Shown: positions 16,783-26,728, numbered from the stretch's first letter. The stretch is 64,000 nt of DNA from Paraburkholderia madseniana (GCF_009690905.1 NZ_VOSW01000033.1:1-64000); one strand, 5' to 3'. Numbers and translations are program-made. The notes: generated by a model from the letters alone, not told the origin.

Positions 16783-17751
16783 TCATGCGACGAGCTTCAT
16801 CGCCTCGTCCCATGCGCGCTGCTTGAGGGTTGCGCCCGCACCGAACCAGGCGGCATCGCGCCGGTGATCCTTGCTGCGAGCGCGTCGATGGTGATCGCAA
16901 TACTCCGTCACCGCATTCAGAAGTCCGAAGGCGGTACCGGATGCAGACGCGAGGTCCGCACCCTTGCCGCGTCCTGCATAGAGCTGGCCGACCGCCCTGA
17001 TCGCGCGTTCGTTGGTGGTAATGGCATCGCGATCGGCCGGGTTGGTCGTGGAATACGTGAGCACGCGCCGCAAGTACGTTTCCGCCGTCGTATCGGAGAC
17101 CTTGTGTTCCGACAATGCCTTCATGCGGACCATGAACGCGTCCCACGACGACACGGCAATACCGAGCTGCCGCTTCACAGCCTGCGCATCGAACTGGCTG
17201 CGATGCGGAACCTTGACAGCACCGGTACTGTCGCCGAGAGCAATCGCGAGTGTGTTGTTGCAAACGACTCGCACCGACGTGTATTGCGCCGTGGTCGCGA
17301 GGGTACCGTCACAGGCTGTCGCAAGGAGCAGATACCCGTTGATCTCGTCGCGACCCTTGAGCGTTGCGCTCTGGCCTGTGCGGGCGAGTGCCCATAGCTT
17401 CTTGCCGTCCTTGAGCACACCGGCCGTTTCGAGTTCAAAGCCCGACACCTCTGTCAGATCTTTATAGAAATCCAGGATTTCTGCAGGCTGCACGACCTGA
17501 TAGCGGGCGGACACGACGGACAGCGGCGCTTTCGTGTCCGAACGGTAGAGCACCTTCTGTTCGGGAAACGCGTGGATTGATCCGAGGTTTTTGTTCCCGG
17601 CGGCGACAAAGCGGACTTCGGCTTCCTCGATGCTCCAGTCCATTCCTGCCTGCGTCGCCCACACTTCGAGCGGTTGATTGGGGGCGAGCCTGTTGCCGAG
17701 GCCGTGCCACGGTTGCTCGCCGACATAGGCCATGCTTTGTACGAGATGCAT
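16783..17751 (-). CDS. DUF932 / phage-plasmid-like protein, 322 aa
   Basis: It starts MHLVQSMAYVGEQPWHGLG, the signature N-terminus of DUF932 proteins (phage/plasmid-like TIGR03299 group). AAGGAG sits six bases before the ATG at 17751. Family features continue through QAGMDWSIEEAEVRF, a VVSARYQVVQP strand and a TSVRVVCNNTLAIAL region. The length is normal. These proteins are spread by phages, plasmids and integrative elements; some may help DNA replication or recombination, but no activity is established to my knowledge. It ends in its own terminator, so it can be expressed separately from the YqaJ operon. Confidence 0.75.
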   Translation of the reverse strand: MHLVQSMAYVGEQPWHGLGNRLAPNQPLEVWATQAGMDWSIEEAEVRFVAAGNKNLGSIHAFPEQKVLYRSDTKAPLSVVSARYQVVQPAEILDFYKDLTEVSGFELETAGVLKDGKKLWALARTGQSATLKGRDEINGYLLLATACDGTLATTAQYTSVRVVCNNTLAIALGDSTGAVKVPHRSQFDAQAVKRQLGIAVSSWDAFMVRMKALSEHKVSDTTAETYLRRVLTYSTTNPADRDAITTNERAIRAVGQLYAGRGKGADLASASGTAFGLLNAVTEYCDHHRRARSKDHRRDAAWFGAGATLKQRAWDEAMKLVA

Positions 17752-17858
17752 TCTGAACTCCTTATTAATGGGGAAGGGCATAGAGCCCGGCGCACGGCCG
17801 GGCAGGACGAAAGGAAATAAACGGGGAAAAGCGAAACGGAACGCGGAAACGGAATGGG

Positions 17859-18338
17859 TCAGCTGAAGCGGACGGTGAAGGCGCGTCCGCAAGCCAGACA
17901 CCGCCAGTTGTCGAGCACCTTGAGGTCCAGGGCTTCGCCCAGCGCAGCGCCCGTCGCGCAGCCTGCGGCGCCGGTCACAAGCCCGGCGAGGATGGCGCCA
18001 GCGATGCCGCCGCACACGGCGCCAACCGGACCACCAAGCAGGCCGATGGCCGCGCCTGTTTCCGCACCGGGGAGCGAGGCGGCGATCGCGCTCGTTGCAC
18101 CCGCTGCAGCACCGATGGCGCTACAGATCCGCCGGGCGATGTGGCGTTGCTCGGTGCGCAACGACTCACACGACGGACACGGCCAGACGAGGTCGCCCTT
18201 GCCTGGGCAAAAGCGCGGCGACTCGCGTTCGTCAGGCTCTGGCGGCTGGCGCAGCCCATGCAGATGGTGCAGACGGTGCATCAACGCGTCGTCTCCGTCC
18301 TCGTCGTCGTACGGAAAGAACGGAGGACGCTCACGCAT
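17859..18338 (-). CDS. Glycine-zipper membrane protein with Cys pairs, 159 aa
   Basis: An acidic N-terminus (FFPYDDEDGDDALMHRLHHL) is followed by CPSCE (residues about 54-58). A long Gly/Ala-rich hydrophobic region (residues about 75-130, GAAIGLLGGPVGAVCGGIAG and neighbours) resembles glycine-zipper membrane segments. The protein ends with CLACGRAF, so the two CxxC pairs could make one zinc ribbon split by the membrane part. The start overlaps the upstream small gene by eight bases, implying coupling. Function unknown. Confidence 0.5.
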   Translation of the reverse strand: MRERPPFFPYDDEDGDDALMHRLHHLHGLRQPPEPDERESPRFCPGKGDLVWPCPSCESLRTEQRHIARRICSAIGAAAGATSAIAASLPGAETGAAIGLLGGPVGAVCGGIAGAILAGLVTGAAGCATGAALGEALDLKVLDNWRCLACGRAFTVRFS

Positions 18339-18483
18339 GGATCTGTGCCGCGTATGCAGGGGCATGGGTGTCGCGCCGGACCTTGCCCACGTACTTGCAG
18401 TGGCATGCGGCGAGCAACGCACCGCCGAGGAAGGCGAGCGCGAAGGCGGCGAGATAGTCGAGGGGAGAAGAGGTGGGTAGCAT
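18331..18483 (-). CDS. Small single-span membrane peptide, 50 aa
   Basis: MLPTSSPLDYLAAFALAFLG begins a hydrophobic segment ending LLAACHCKY; a basic tail follows. AGGAG lies seven bases before the ATG at 18483. Its end overlaps the start of the 17859-18338 gene by eight bases. It is too short for any family call, but the ribosome binding site and coupling favour a real gene. Confidence 0.45.
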   Translation of the reverse strand: MLPTSSPLDYLAAFALAFLGGALLAACHCKYVGKVRRDTHAPAYAAQIHA

Positions 18484-19165
18484 CGCTTGACTCCTGGGAA
18501 GGATGACGACGCCAGCATGCATGTGTACTGGCGAAGCCGCAGGAAGGGCCAGGGCTCGCAGCAGTTATATGTGGCTCAAATTCGTTTCAATCGTCACGAC
18601 GGCCTGCAAACAGACCTGGCGGATGTGTCGCGCTTAACCCCAGGCCGCAAGCACGGTTTAGATGGTTAGCTGGAAGAAGGCCGGGTCCCGGTGGCGAGCC
18701 AGCAGCAGCCCAACGAGAACATCGCGAAGAGCGCGAGCGTCAGGCCACCCAGCGAAGCGATGCGGAGAAAGGTTCATTAGACATCCTGGGCGAAGCGCGC
18801 CAAGGCGGGATCGCATCGGCGGAGTCGCGCGGGTTAGCCAGCGTCAGGAAGGGGGTATGTGATTCAAAAACCGGGATGGGCCCGGAACGCATTAAAGGTG
18901 CGACGGTGACCATCCTGCTTCCTGGTGCCCAGCGAGCGAAACATTCGTCTGGCTGAGTTCGACCCTGAGCAGTCTGCCGCCTTGCTCTGAAGCGGACATT
19001 CAACGCCGCTCTTCAGCGCCCAAATCATGCTGGCTTGACTTTCGAGTGAGCCGAGGGCACAACGTCATGCTTTAGTTCGTTTGGAGGGCTCTCTTAAAAC
19101 GCGAGGCCGCCTGCGCACTGACCATTCACGTCGCCAGCATTGATGTTCCAGACTTGCTACGCACG
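18484..19165. other. Gene-poor stretch between the plasmid-type block and the LysR gene
   Basis: About 680 bases without a supported gene. One reverse frame near 18660-18770 gives a hydrophobic stretch (ALFAMFSLGCCWLAT) that could be a small membrane peptide, but it has no good start. An 87-codon reverse frame at 18740-19003 looks like a shadow. No terminator or repeat was recognised. Confidence 0.35.
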
Positions 19166-20110
19166 TCAGGTCTCGCTCGAACCGAGCTTCGGATCCAGGG
19201 CGGTCGTTGAGTCTGTTTCTTCCGCCTGCGCAGTACGGATTTCTTCTTTGAGCCAAGAAATAAATGTACGAGCCGAGTCGGACAAAGGTTGACTCTCTGG
19301 ATAAACCAAGTAATACCCGCGACGCGCACTTATTGTAGGACCGGGAAGCCGAACGATGGCTCCCGTTCTTATTGCGTCCATAACGAGCCATCTACGTGCA
19401 AGCGCAACGCCGTCGCCTCGTTCCACGGCCTGGATCAGCAGTAGCGAGTCTTCACAAGTTACCCCTTTGTTAGGAATCTGACCCACCACGCCTGCGCGCT
19501 TGAACCACTCTCCCCATTCATCGTAGGGGTTGAGCAACGGATATTGCAAGAGGTGATTCGGCGACGACGGCAATCCGTCGTATCCATTGATGCCCTTGGT
19601 CGCGGCTACCGGGAAAAGGCTCTCGTCGGCCAGCAGTTCCGACGCAAGCCCCTCCCATTTTCCGCTTCCGAAGCGAATTCCCAACGAGATCTGCTTCGCG
19701 GCAAGATTGAGCGGCGCGATAGTCGCAATCAAATCCACGCGGGTGTCTGGATGCCCGGAATGGAAGCTCTTCAGGCGAGGCGCTAACCAGCGCGAAGAGA
19801 ACGACGGAAGTACGGTCACGGAGATATGGCCGGCCTGCTGGGTCGCTTCCCGCTTCAGCCGGCTGGTCGAATCCGCGAGCAGCTTTAATGCCCCCGCCAT
19901 GGCCAGTTGCAGTTCGCGACCTTGGGGCGTCAGCACGACCCGACGCCCGACACGCGCGAATAGCTCGACGCCCAATTCGGCTTCGAGTGCTCTGACTTGC
20001 CGCCCCACCGCGCCAGGCGTGAGAAACAATGCGTCGGCGGCGTCTCGGAAGCTCTGATGGCGCGCGGCGACTTCAAAGATTTGCAGATTGCGTAAAGAGG
20101 GGAGTTGCAT
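19166..20110 (-). CDS. LysR-family transcriptional regulator, divergent to the NRPS-PKS cluster
   Basis: The start is placed at 20110 (MQLPSLRNLQIFEVAARHQS), the usual LysR/GcvA N-terminus; an upstream in-frame ATG at 20149 is possible, and neither has a strong ribosome binding site. The winged helix-turn-helix spans residues 5-65 (SFRDAADALFLTPGAVGRQV, RALEAELGVELF). The substrate-binding domain follows (LPSFSSRWLAPRLKSFHSGH and onward). At 314 residues it has family length. It is divergently placed 384 bases from the first biosynthetic gene, the classic arrangement for a LysR protein activating that operon in response to a pathway metabolite. The effector is unknown. Confidence 0.85.
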   Translation of the reverse strand: MQLPSLRNLQIFEVAARHQSFRDAADALFLTPGAVGRQVRALEAELGVELFARVGRRVVLTPQGRELQLAMAGALKLLADSTSRLKREATQQAGHISVTVLPSFSSRWLAPRLKSFHSGHPDTRVDLIATIAPLNLAAKQISLGIRFGSGKWEGLASELLADESLFPVAATKGINGYDGLPSSPNHLLQYPLLNPYDEWGEWFKRAGVVGQIPNKGVTCEDSLLLIQAVERGDGVALARRWLVMDAIRTGAIVRLPGPTISARRGYYLVYPESQPLSDSARTFISWLKEEIRTAQAEETDSTTALDPKLGSSET

Positions 20111-20494
20111 TGGATCGATCGGATACTTTAACTCCTCGAACCGTAGCATATTTTTCGCTTTTCTTTGTGACCCGCCGGCGATAATCTCACCGCGTTGTTC
20201 GGAAAAATTCCCTTTATGCAGATGGCATTTATTTTTTTATGCCCGCGGCTTTCGTATTTATAGAAATTAATTGTAAGGAATTAAGCCGGGCGAGTGCTCG
20301 CTGTTCGCCAACCATCCGAGACGAATTCCTTCGCACCGACACTTCCTCGCCAGCGGTGACGAGCGTAGAGCAGTCTGCCGCTCGGGCTTGACTCCCACCC
20401 TGCGACAGGCTCTGCGCGGTTTGTTGCTCGACTTAATTCAACCCACTCTAACACCGAAAATCCGAACGTGTCGCGCGAGCGAGATGAGCCCCCG
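20111..20494. promoter_or_regulatory. Divergent promoter region of LysR and the biosynthetic operon
   Basis: Markedly AT-richer than its surroundings, notably 20150-20285. It must hold the promoters in both directions. No unambiguous -35/-10 pair was found. The dyad at 20267-20284 and a TTC-N9-GAA element at 20251-20265 are candidate LysR contacts. Confidence 0.5.
20267..20284. promoter_or_regulatory. Candidate LysR-binding dyad
   Basis: TTAATT (20267-20272), six bases, then AATTAA (20279-20284) is a perfect inverted repeat with the T...A ends of LysR sites. It lies 210 bases upstream of the NRPS-PKS start and next to TTC-N9-GAA at 20251-20265. The sequence shows only the symmetry; binding is inferred. 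Confidence 0.3.
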
Positions 20495-23400
20495 ATGAAA
20501 TTCGCCCCTTTCGATTTGCTTCCAGCCCTTGTTCAGGCGACTACACATCTCTATTCAAATCAGACTGCCGTTATTTTCGAAAATGTCGAATATACATACC
20601 GCGATATAGATAACGGCGTGAACCGTATTGCGGCGAAACTCGTCGATGCAGGTGTGGGTTCGGGCGATCTCGTGGCATTGCACATTGAACGCTCCGTGCA
20701 CATGCTGGCGGCCATGCTCGCCATTCATCGCGTCGGCGCCGCTTACGTGCCGCTCGATCCGGCTTATCCACGCGACCGCAAGAGTTACATCGTCCAAGAC
20801 TCGGGCCTGCAGTGCTTGATCTACGACGGCGTGTTGAACATCGATGCGCCCGTTCGGCACACTCTCGATTTGAGCGACGCTTGGTTCCGCTCGAGTGAGT
20901 CCGTCGCCGCGCTCGACCCGGCGCCGGTGACGCGCGACGACCTCGCCTACGTAATCTATACGTCGGGATCGACGGGACGGCCGAAGGGCGTCAAGGTCCA
21001 TCACGGCGCGGTGGCCAACTTCCTGCACAGCATGCGCAAACGGCCCGGTCTGGAGCCGACCGATACGTTGCTTGCCGTCACGACGCCGTCGTTCGACATC
21101 TCCGTGCTCGAACTCTTTTTGCCTCTGCTGACAGGCGCCAGGATTGTGCTGGCTTCGCGCGACGAAGTGGCCGACGGAGCACGTCTCGCAGAGTTGATCG
21201 AACGACACGCGGTCACGGTGATGCAGGCGACGCCGGCCACCTGGCGCATGCTGTTCATCGCCGGCTGGCAAGGCGCTCCGGCGCTCAAGGCATTGTGTGG
21301 CGGCGAGGCGCTGGACGCATCGCTCGCGAGCTGGCTTTTGCGCGCCACCGGGAGTCTCTGGAACATGTACGGCCCGACCGAAACGACGGTCTGGTCGACC
21401 TGCCATCGCGTCATGCCAGACGAACGATCGATCCCGGTCGGCACGCCCATCGACAACACCACGCTGCACGTGCTCGACGCCGACCTTGCTCCTGTCGCCA
21501 ACGGCGAAACAGGCGAACTGTTTATCGGCGGTGCGGGCGTAGCCGTGGGCTATACCGACGACACGCTGACGCAGGCTCGCTTCATCAAGGATCCGTTCTC
21601 CGGCGATCCGCACGCGCGCTTGTATCGAACCGGTGACCTCGCCTATTTTCTCGGCAGCGGCGAACTGGCGCTGAGAGGCCGCGCGGACGACCAGGTCAAA
21701 GTCAAAGGATTTCGGATCGAACTCAACGACGTGCAGGAAAACCTGCTCGGCGTTGCCGGTGTGCAGCAGGCCGCGGTCCTCGCAATCACGAACCCGGAAG
21801 GCGTGGCCGGCCTGACTGCATTCGTCGTTCCGTCACGCGATAGCGGACTCACGTCGGCATCGCTGAAGGCCGCGCTCGGCGCCCGGGTGCCAGACTACAT
21901 GGTACCCGCCCGTCTCGTGTTCGTACGCACGCTTCCGCTCACGCCGAACGGCAAAATCGACCGGAACGCGCTGAAAGCCCTCGATCACGAAGACGAACGC
22001 GCGGACGATCCGGAGCGCTTCCCGTACCGGACGCACAAGGAACTGATCGTCGGCGTCGTGCAGCATCTGCTGGGCGCGAAGACGGTCGAGACCGACACAA
22101 GCGTGTTCGACCTCGGTATCGATTCGCTGCAGGCCAATCGTCTCGTTGCCATGCTGGGAAAGCACGCGGCAATCAAGGTCAGTGTCGCGGCGCTCTTCGA
22201 GCATCCGACCATCGACGCTTTCGCCGCGTACATCGAGCGGCACGCCGCCGGACAGGCGCCGTCGGCGTCGTCGAAGCCCGCATCGCGCCGTCGACGACGC
22301 CGTAGCGCCGGCGACGACGAGCGCATTGCCGTGATCGGCATGGCGGGACGCTTTCCGGGCGCCGATTCGGTCGACGACTTGTGGGACATCCTGGCCTCCG
22401 GACGTGACAGCGTCACCCGTTTCTCGCCTGCACAAGACGATCCGGGCATCACCGCCGACATAGTCAGCAGCGAACACTACGTGCGTGCTCGCGGGATGAT
22501 CAAGGACCCAGATCGGTTCGACGCATCGCTGTTCGGGATCAGCCCGAATGACGCCGTCGTGATGGACCCGCAGCAACGTGTCTTCCTCGAGGTAGCCTGG
22601 GAAGCCATGGAGTCGGCCGGCTATGACGCGGATCGCTTCGACGGTGCGGTCGGCGTGTATGCCGGCATGGGCAACAATTTCTACTACCACTACAACGTAT
22701 CGACCCATCCAGACCTGATCAGGATGGTCGGTGAAGTGCAAGTTGAAATCGGTCGCGAGAAGGATCACATCGCGACGCTGGTGTCGCACAAGCTGAACTT
22801 GACTGGACCGAGTCTGAGCATCAATACAGCGTGCTCGACAGGCCTTGTGGCCGTCGACAGCGCCGTGCACAGTCTGCTGAGCTACCAGTGCGACATGGCG
22901 CTTGCCGGTGCGATCGAGCTGCGCACTCCGCAGATGACGGGGCAATTGCACGAACCGGGCGGCATATTCACACGCGACGGCAAGTGCCGGCCATTTTCGT
23001 CCGACGCGAGCGGCACCATGTTTTCGGACGGCGCGGGCGCCGTGGTGCTCAAGCGGCTGAGCGACGCCGTCGCAGACGGGGACACGATTCACGGCGTCAT
23101 CATCGGCTCCGCCGTCAATCACGACGGCTTGCACAAGAAGAGCTATCTCGCACCGAGCATCCCGGGCCAAGTGGACGTGATCTCGACGGCCCAGGAACGC
23201 GCGCAGATTTCGCCGGAATCGATCACGTACATGGAAGCGCACGGCACCGCCACACCGGTGGGCGACCCGATCGAATTCGAAGCGCTCAGGAACGTGTTCG
23301 AAGCCGCCACCGCAAGAAAGAATTTTTGTGCGCTGGGCTCCGTCAAGGGCAATCTCGGCCACCCGACAACCGCGGCCGGCGTGGTCGGGCTGATCAAGGT

Positions 23401-26400
23401 CTGTCTTGCGCTGACTCACCGTAAGATCCCGCCGCTGGTCAACTTCAGCGATATCAACTCGAACATCGATATCGACAACAGCCCCTTTTACATCAATACC
23501 GATTTGCGCGACTGGCCCGCGGGCTCGACGCCTCGGCGCGCAGGTATCAGCTCCTTCGGCTTTTGCGGGACGAACGCGCATCTGATCGTCGAAGAAGCAC
23601 CGCTACGCACCGCCGCAAACACCGCCATGCGAACTACGCGTCCGTACACGCTGCTGCCCTTCTCCGCCGGCAGCGAGACCGCCTTGCGGGCACTCGCGTC
23701 GCGTGTCGCGGCACGCGAGGAGCACGTTGCGGCCGACGTCGGATACACGCTCGCCGTGGGCCGCCGGCGGCTCAAATCGAAGGCGTTCGAACTCCGGTGC
23801 CCGGACGGACGCAGCGCCGCCGACAGTTTTACGCTGGACCCGCAGGCGTCCTACCGCCGCGGCGGCCCGCGCGCCACGCGGCCGCGGCTGGTGTTCGCGT
23901 TCCCTGGCCAGGGCTCGCAGTATGTCGATATGGGTGCGGACCTGTATCGACACGAACCCGCCTTCCGCGCGGCGCTCGACGAGTGCTCGACGATTCTGCG
24001 GGAGCATCTCGGTGAGGATATGCGCGACGTGTTGTTCCTGCCCGCGGACGCAAATCGCGAAGCAGATCATGACGCGCTTCAGGCCCGCCTGAACCACACC
24101 CGCTTCACGCAGCCGGCTGTCTTCTGCATCGAATACGCGCTGGCGAAGACCCTGATGAGCTGGGGCATCCACGGAGATTTACTGGTGGGACACAGCATCG
24201 GCGAATTCGTCGCGGCTACGCTCGCTGGCGTATTTGCGCTTCCGGACGCGCTTCGGCTGATCGCAGCGAGAGGCCGCCTGATGGGCGAACTGCCTGCGGG
24301 CGGCATGCTGTCCGTGCGCTTGCCGCATGAGCAACTGTCGGACGATCTCGACGCGTCGCTATCCATCGCGGCGATCAACGCACCGAATCTCTGCGTGGTC
24401 GCCGGACCTCGCGTCGCGCTGGACGCGCTCAAGCAGACACTCGATGGACGGGGCGTGCGTTCGCAGCCGTTGCACACCTCGCACGCATTCCACTCTTCGA
24501 TGATGGCACCCGCTGTCGAGCCGTTTCTGGAGATCCTGCGTGCGATGACGCTGCGCGCGCCGCGCGTGCCGATCGTGTCGACAGTGACAGGCCTGCCGAT
24601 GACCGATGCCGAAGCGATCGATCCGTTGTACTGGGCGAACCATTTGCAACTGCCGGTACGTTTCTCCGAGGCAGTGAGCACGCTTTGCAAGGACGACAAC
24701 GTCGTGCTGCTTGAAGTCGGCCCACGCACCACGCTGTGCTCGCTGGCATCCATGCAGTTCAAGCGTGAAGCACGCCAGTTCGCGATCGCTGCGCTAAGCG
24801 ATTCGGCAACGGATGACGCGGAGTCGCTCGCGCTCGCGAACGCGCTCGGCTATCTGTGGCTCGCCGGTTTCGAACTCGACTGGCCGGCCTACTACGGCGA
24901 GGCAAGCCGTCGTGTCGAATTGCCCGCCTATCCGTTCGAGCGCAAACGCTACTGGATCGATCCGGCAGCGACACGGCCTGCCGCTGCGTCAGGTGCGGGA
25001 GTGCCGGTTGCGGCCGTGAGTGCTGTGATCACGGTGAGCGCACAGCCTGAGGTAAGTGAGAGCGCGCCCGGGCACACGGCCGCGTCGAAAGAAGAACTGC
25101 TCGGCCAGCTCAAAGGCATTCTGGAAAGCATTTCCGGCGAACCCTATGACGATGCACTGCCGGCGACGTCGCTGTTCGAGCTCGGCCTCGATTCGCTATT
25201 GCTGACACCGCTCACCTTCATGCTAAAGGAGAAGTTCGGCGTGACCGTCACGTTCCGGCAACTCCTCGGAGAACTGTCCACGCTGGAATCGATTGTCGAT
25301 TACATTGTTGAGCACGCCACGGCGCGGCTGCCTGGCGCGAAGCCGGCGGCCGTAGGGGGCGCCGTGGCCGGTCACGCCGACGCGGACGATGTCGCGTTGC
25401 AGCCTGTGCAGCAGATCGTCGTCGAGCGCGCGGCGCTGTCCACGGCCGCTTCGCTGGCTCATCACGAGTCGGCGATCGTTACCTTGACGGGCGCGGTCGA
25501 TCGTGACGCACTCGCGCGCGCGATTCAGGATCTGTATGCGCGGCACGACGCGTTGCGCGCGACGATCGCGGGTTCCCCGGCACGACTGCGGATCGCCGAC
25601 GAACCGCCTGGGCCCGTACCGATCCGCTGGATCGACGGAAGCGACGCATCGCTGGACGCGATCATCGCCGACGACGCACGCACGCCGTTCTCGCTCGCGA
25701 CAGGCCCACTGGCCCGCTTCAGCGTGGTAACGCTCGGTGACGCACGGCTGATCGTTCTGATCTCGGCTCACGCAGCAATATGCGACGGCTGGTCGCTGGA
25801 CGTGCTGATCGAACAGCTCGCGAAACGCTACAACGCCAACCTGTCGACCGCCCCGGATACGGCAGCCAAGCCGTCGCAATGGCGCGACTTCGTGATGCAG
25901 CAGCGAGCGGATGCGCGTGGTCAACAATCGTCGCGCCCGGTTGGCGCTCTGCCGTCAACCGGAAACGCGACGGCTATGATCGATGTGGACACCGCGCTGA
26001 CCGCCGATGCATTTAACACAGTGCATCGAAGCCTCGACATCCCGCCGTCATTGACGCGCCTGATCCGATCCGTCGGCGCGCAGTACCAATGCAGTCCGTT
26101 CACGCTGCTGCTGGCGGCCACGCAGCTCGCGCTGCTTTCGCACGACACCTCGCGTGAAGCGGCCATCGACATTCCGATGGCGGGGCAAAGCCTGCACTAT
26201 CTTCCGACGCTCGTCGGCCAATGCACGAACTGGGTGGCGATCCACCGGCCGGCCGGCAATGACAACGCGATCGAGGCGTACCTGCTCGATGTGCAGCGAA
26301 GCCTGCTCGACGCGCAGGAAAGCTGTCTCGCCATGTCTGGGCCGACGCGTGATCGTGAAGCCACGTCAAGTGTCGCGTTTATCCACACCAAACGTATCAA

Positions 26401-26728
26401 GGCCGCGGACTTTGCATTCACGGGCCTGCAGGCCGAATACGCATTGAATCGGCGAAGCCACCAATGGTACGACGTCGAGTTCCACGCGACGGAGTATCCG
26501 GAGCACTTCGTGATCGATTGCTCGTGTCGCCTCGCCGGTTTCCCGGCGCAAGCGCTCGAACCGTTGCTGGCTGACTTCGGCAACGCGCTCGACATGTTGG
26601 TTTCTCAACCCGCGGAAGCGAGCGTGCCCGGCCTCGTCCACGCACACGCACTTCGCGAGAAACAGCGCGCGCCTGCCGGTACGGCAACACGGTTCGACGA
26701 GGACTGTGATCTCGAGGAGATTCTCTGA
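20495..26728 (+). CDS. Hybrid NRPS-PKS: A-T-KS-AT-ACP-C*
   Basis: Megasynthase of 2077 residues. Domains in order: adenylation (10-515; YTSGSTGRPKG near 153, NMYGPTETT near 289, core QVKVKGFRIELNDV near 398); carrier (Ser in LGIDSLQ near 543); ketosynthase (607-1030; Cys in NTACSTGL near 779, His in EAHGTATPVGDP and in GNLGHPTTAAG); malonyl-type acyltransferase (1130-1440; GHSIGE, specificity HAFH); ACP (Ser in LGLDSL near 1566); condensation-like domain (1635-2050). Aligning the adenylation pocket to GrsA PheA gives DILQLGMVWK, a glycine code. There is no KR, DH or ER, so the beta-keto group stays. The last domain reads HAAICDG where HHxxxDG is expected: the catalytic second His is Ala. Translation may start at 20495 or at an in-frame GTG at 20468. 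Its stop overlaps the next start (TGATG), so the pair is coupled. Confidence 0.9.
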   Translation: MKFAPFDLLPALVQATTHLYSNQTAVIFENVEYTYRDIDNGVNRIAAKLVDAGVGSGDLVALHIERSVHMLAAMLAIHRVGAAYVPLDPAYPRDRKSYIVQDSGLQCLIYDGVLNIDAPVRHTLDLSDAWFRSSESVAALDPAPVTRDDLAYVIYTSGSTGRPKGVKVHHGAVANFLHSMRKRPGLEPTDTLLAVTTPSFDISVLELFLPLLTGARIVLASRDEVADGARLAELIERHAVTVMQATPATWRMLFIAGWQGAPALKALCGGEALDASLASWLLRATGSLWNMYGPTETTVWSTCHRVMPDERSIPVGTPIDNTTLHVLDADLAPVANGETGELFIGGAGVAVGYTDDTLTQARFIKDPFSGDPHARLYRTGDLAYFLGSGELALRGRADDQVKVKGFRIELNDVQENLLGVAGVQQAAVLAITNPEGVAGLTAFVVPSRDSGLTSASLKAALGARVPDYMVPARLVFVRTLPLTPNGKIDRNALKALDHEDERADDPERFPYRTHKELIVGVVQHLLGAKTVETDTSVFDLGIDSLQANRLVAMLGKHAAIKVSVAALFEHPTIDAFAAYIERHAAGQAPSASSKPASRRRRRRSAGDDERIAVIGMAGRFPGADSVDDLWDILASGRDSVTRFSPAQDDPGITADIVSSEHYVRARGMIKDPDRFDASLFGISPNDAVVMDPQQRVFLEVAWEAMESAGYDADRFDGAVGVYAGMGNNFYYHYNVSTHPDLIRMVGEVQVEIGREKDHIATLVSHKLNLTGPSLSINTACSTGLVAVDSAVHSLLSYQCDMALAGAIELRTPQMTGQLHEPGGIFTRDGKCRPFSSDASGTMFSDGAGAVVLKRLSDAVADGDTIHGVIIGSAVNHDGLHKKSYLAPSIPGQVDVISTAQERAQISPESITYMEAHGTATPVGDPIEFEALRNVFEAATARKNFCALGSVKGNLGHPTTAAGVVGLIKVCLALTHRKIPPLVNFSDINSNIDIDNSPFYINTDLRDWPAGSTPRRAGISSFGFCGTNAHLIVEEAPLRTAANTAMRTTRPYTLLPFSAGSETALRALASRVAAREEHVAADVGYTLAVGRRRLKSKAFELRCPDGRSAADSFTLDPQASYRRGGPRATRPRLVFAFPGQGSQYVDMGADLYRHEPAFRAALDECSTILREHLGEDMRDVLFLPADANREADHDALQARLNHTRFTQPAVFCIEYALAKTLMSWGIHGDLLVGHSIGEFVAATLAGVFALPDALRLIAARGRLMGELPAGGMLSVRLPHEQLSDDLDASLSIAAINAPNLCVVAGPRVALDALKQTLDGRGVRSQPLHTSHAFHSSMMAPAVEPFLEILRAMTLRAPRVPIVSTVTGLPMTDAEAIDPLYWANHLQLPVRFSEAVSTLCKDDNVVLLEVGPRTTLCSLASMQFKREARQFAIAALSDSATDDAESLALANALGYLWLAGFELDWPAYYGEASRRVELPAYPFERKRYWIDPAATRPAAASGAGVPVAAVSAVITVSAQPEVSESAPGHTAASKEELLGQLKGILESISGEPYDDALPATSLFELGLDSLLLTPLTFMLKEKFGVTVTFRQLLGELSTLESIVDYIVEHATARLPGAKPAAVGGAVAGHADADDVALQPVQQIVVERAALSTAASLAHHESAIVTLTGAVDRDALARAIQDLYARHDALRATIAGSPARLRIADEPPGPVPIRWIDGSDASLDAIIADDARTPFSLATGPLARFSVVTLGDARLIVLISAHAAICDGWSLDVLIEQLAKRYNANLSTAPDTAAKPSQWRDFVMQQRADARGQQSSRPVGALPSTGNATAMIDVDTALTADAFNTVHRSLDIPPSLTRLIRSVGAQYQCSPFTLLLAATQLALLSHDTSREAAIDIPMAGQSLHYLPTLVGQCTNWVAIHRPAGNDNAIEAYLLDVQRSLLDAQESCLAMSGPTRDREATSSVAFIHTKRIKAADFAFTGLQAEYALNRRSHQWYDVEFHATEYPEHFVIDCSCRLAGFPAQALEPLLADFGNALDMLVSQPAEASVPGLVHAHALREKQRAPAGTATRFDEDCDLEEIL

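Noticed and set aside
21833..23581. 582-codon reverse frame inside the NRPS-PKS gene
   Set aside because: Lies wholly opposite A, T and KS domains with intact catalytic motifs; Arg/His/Val-rich mirror composition is typical of antisense frames in high-GC DNA.
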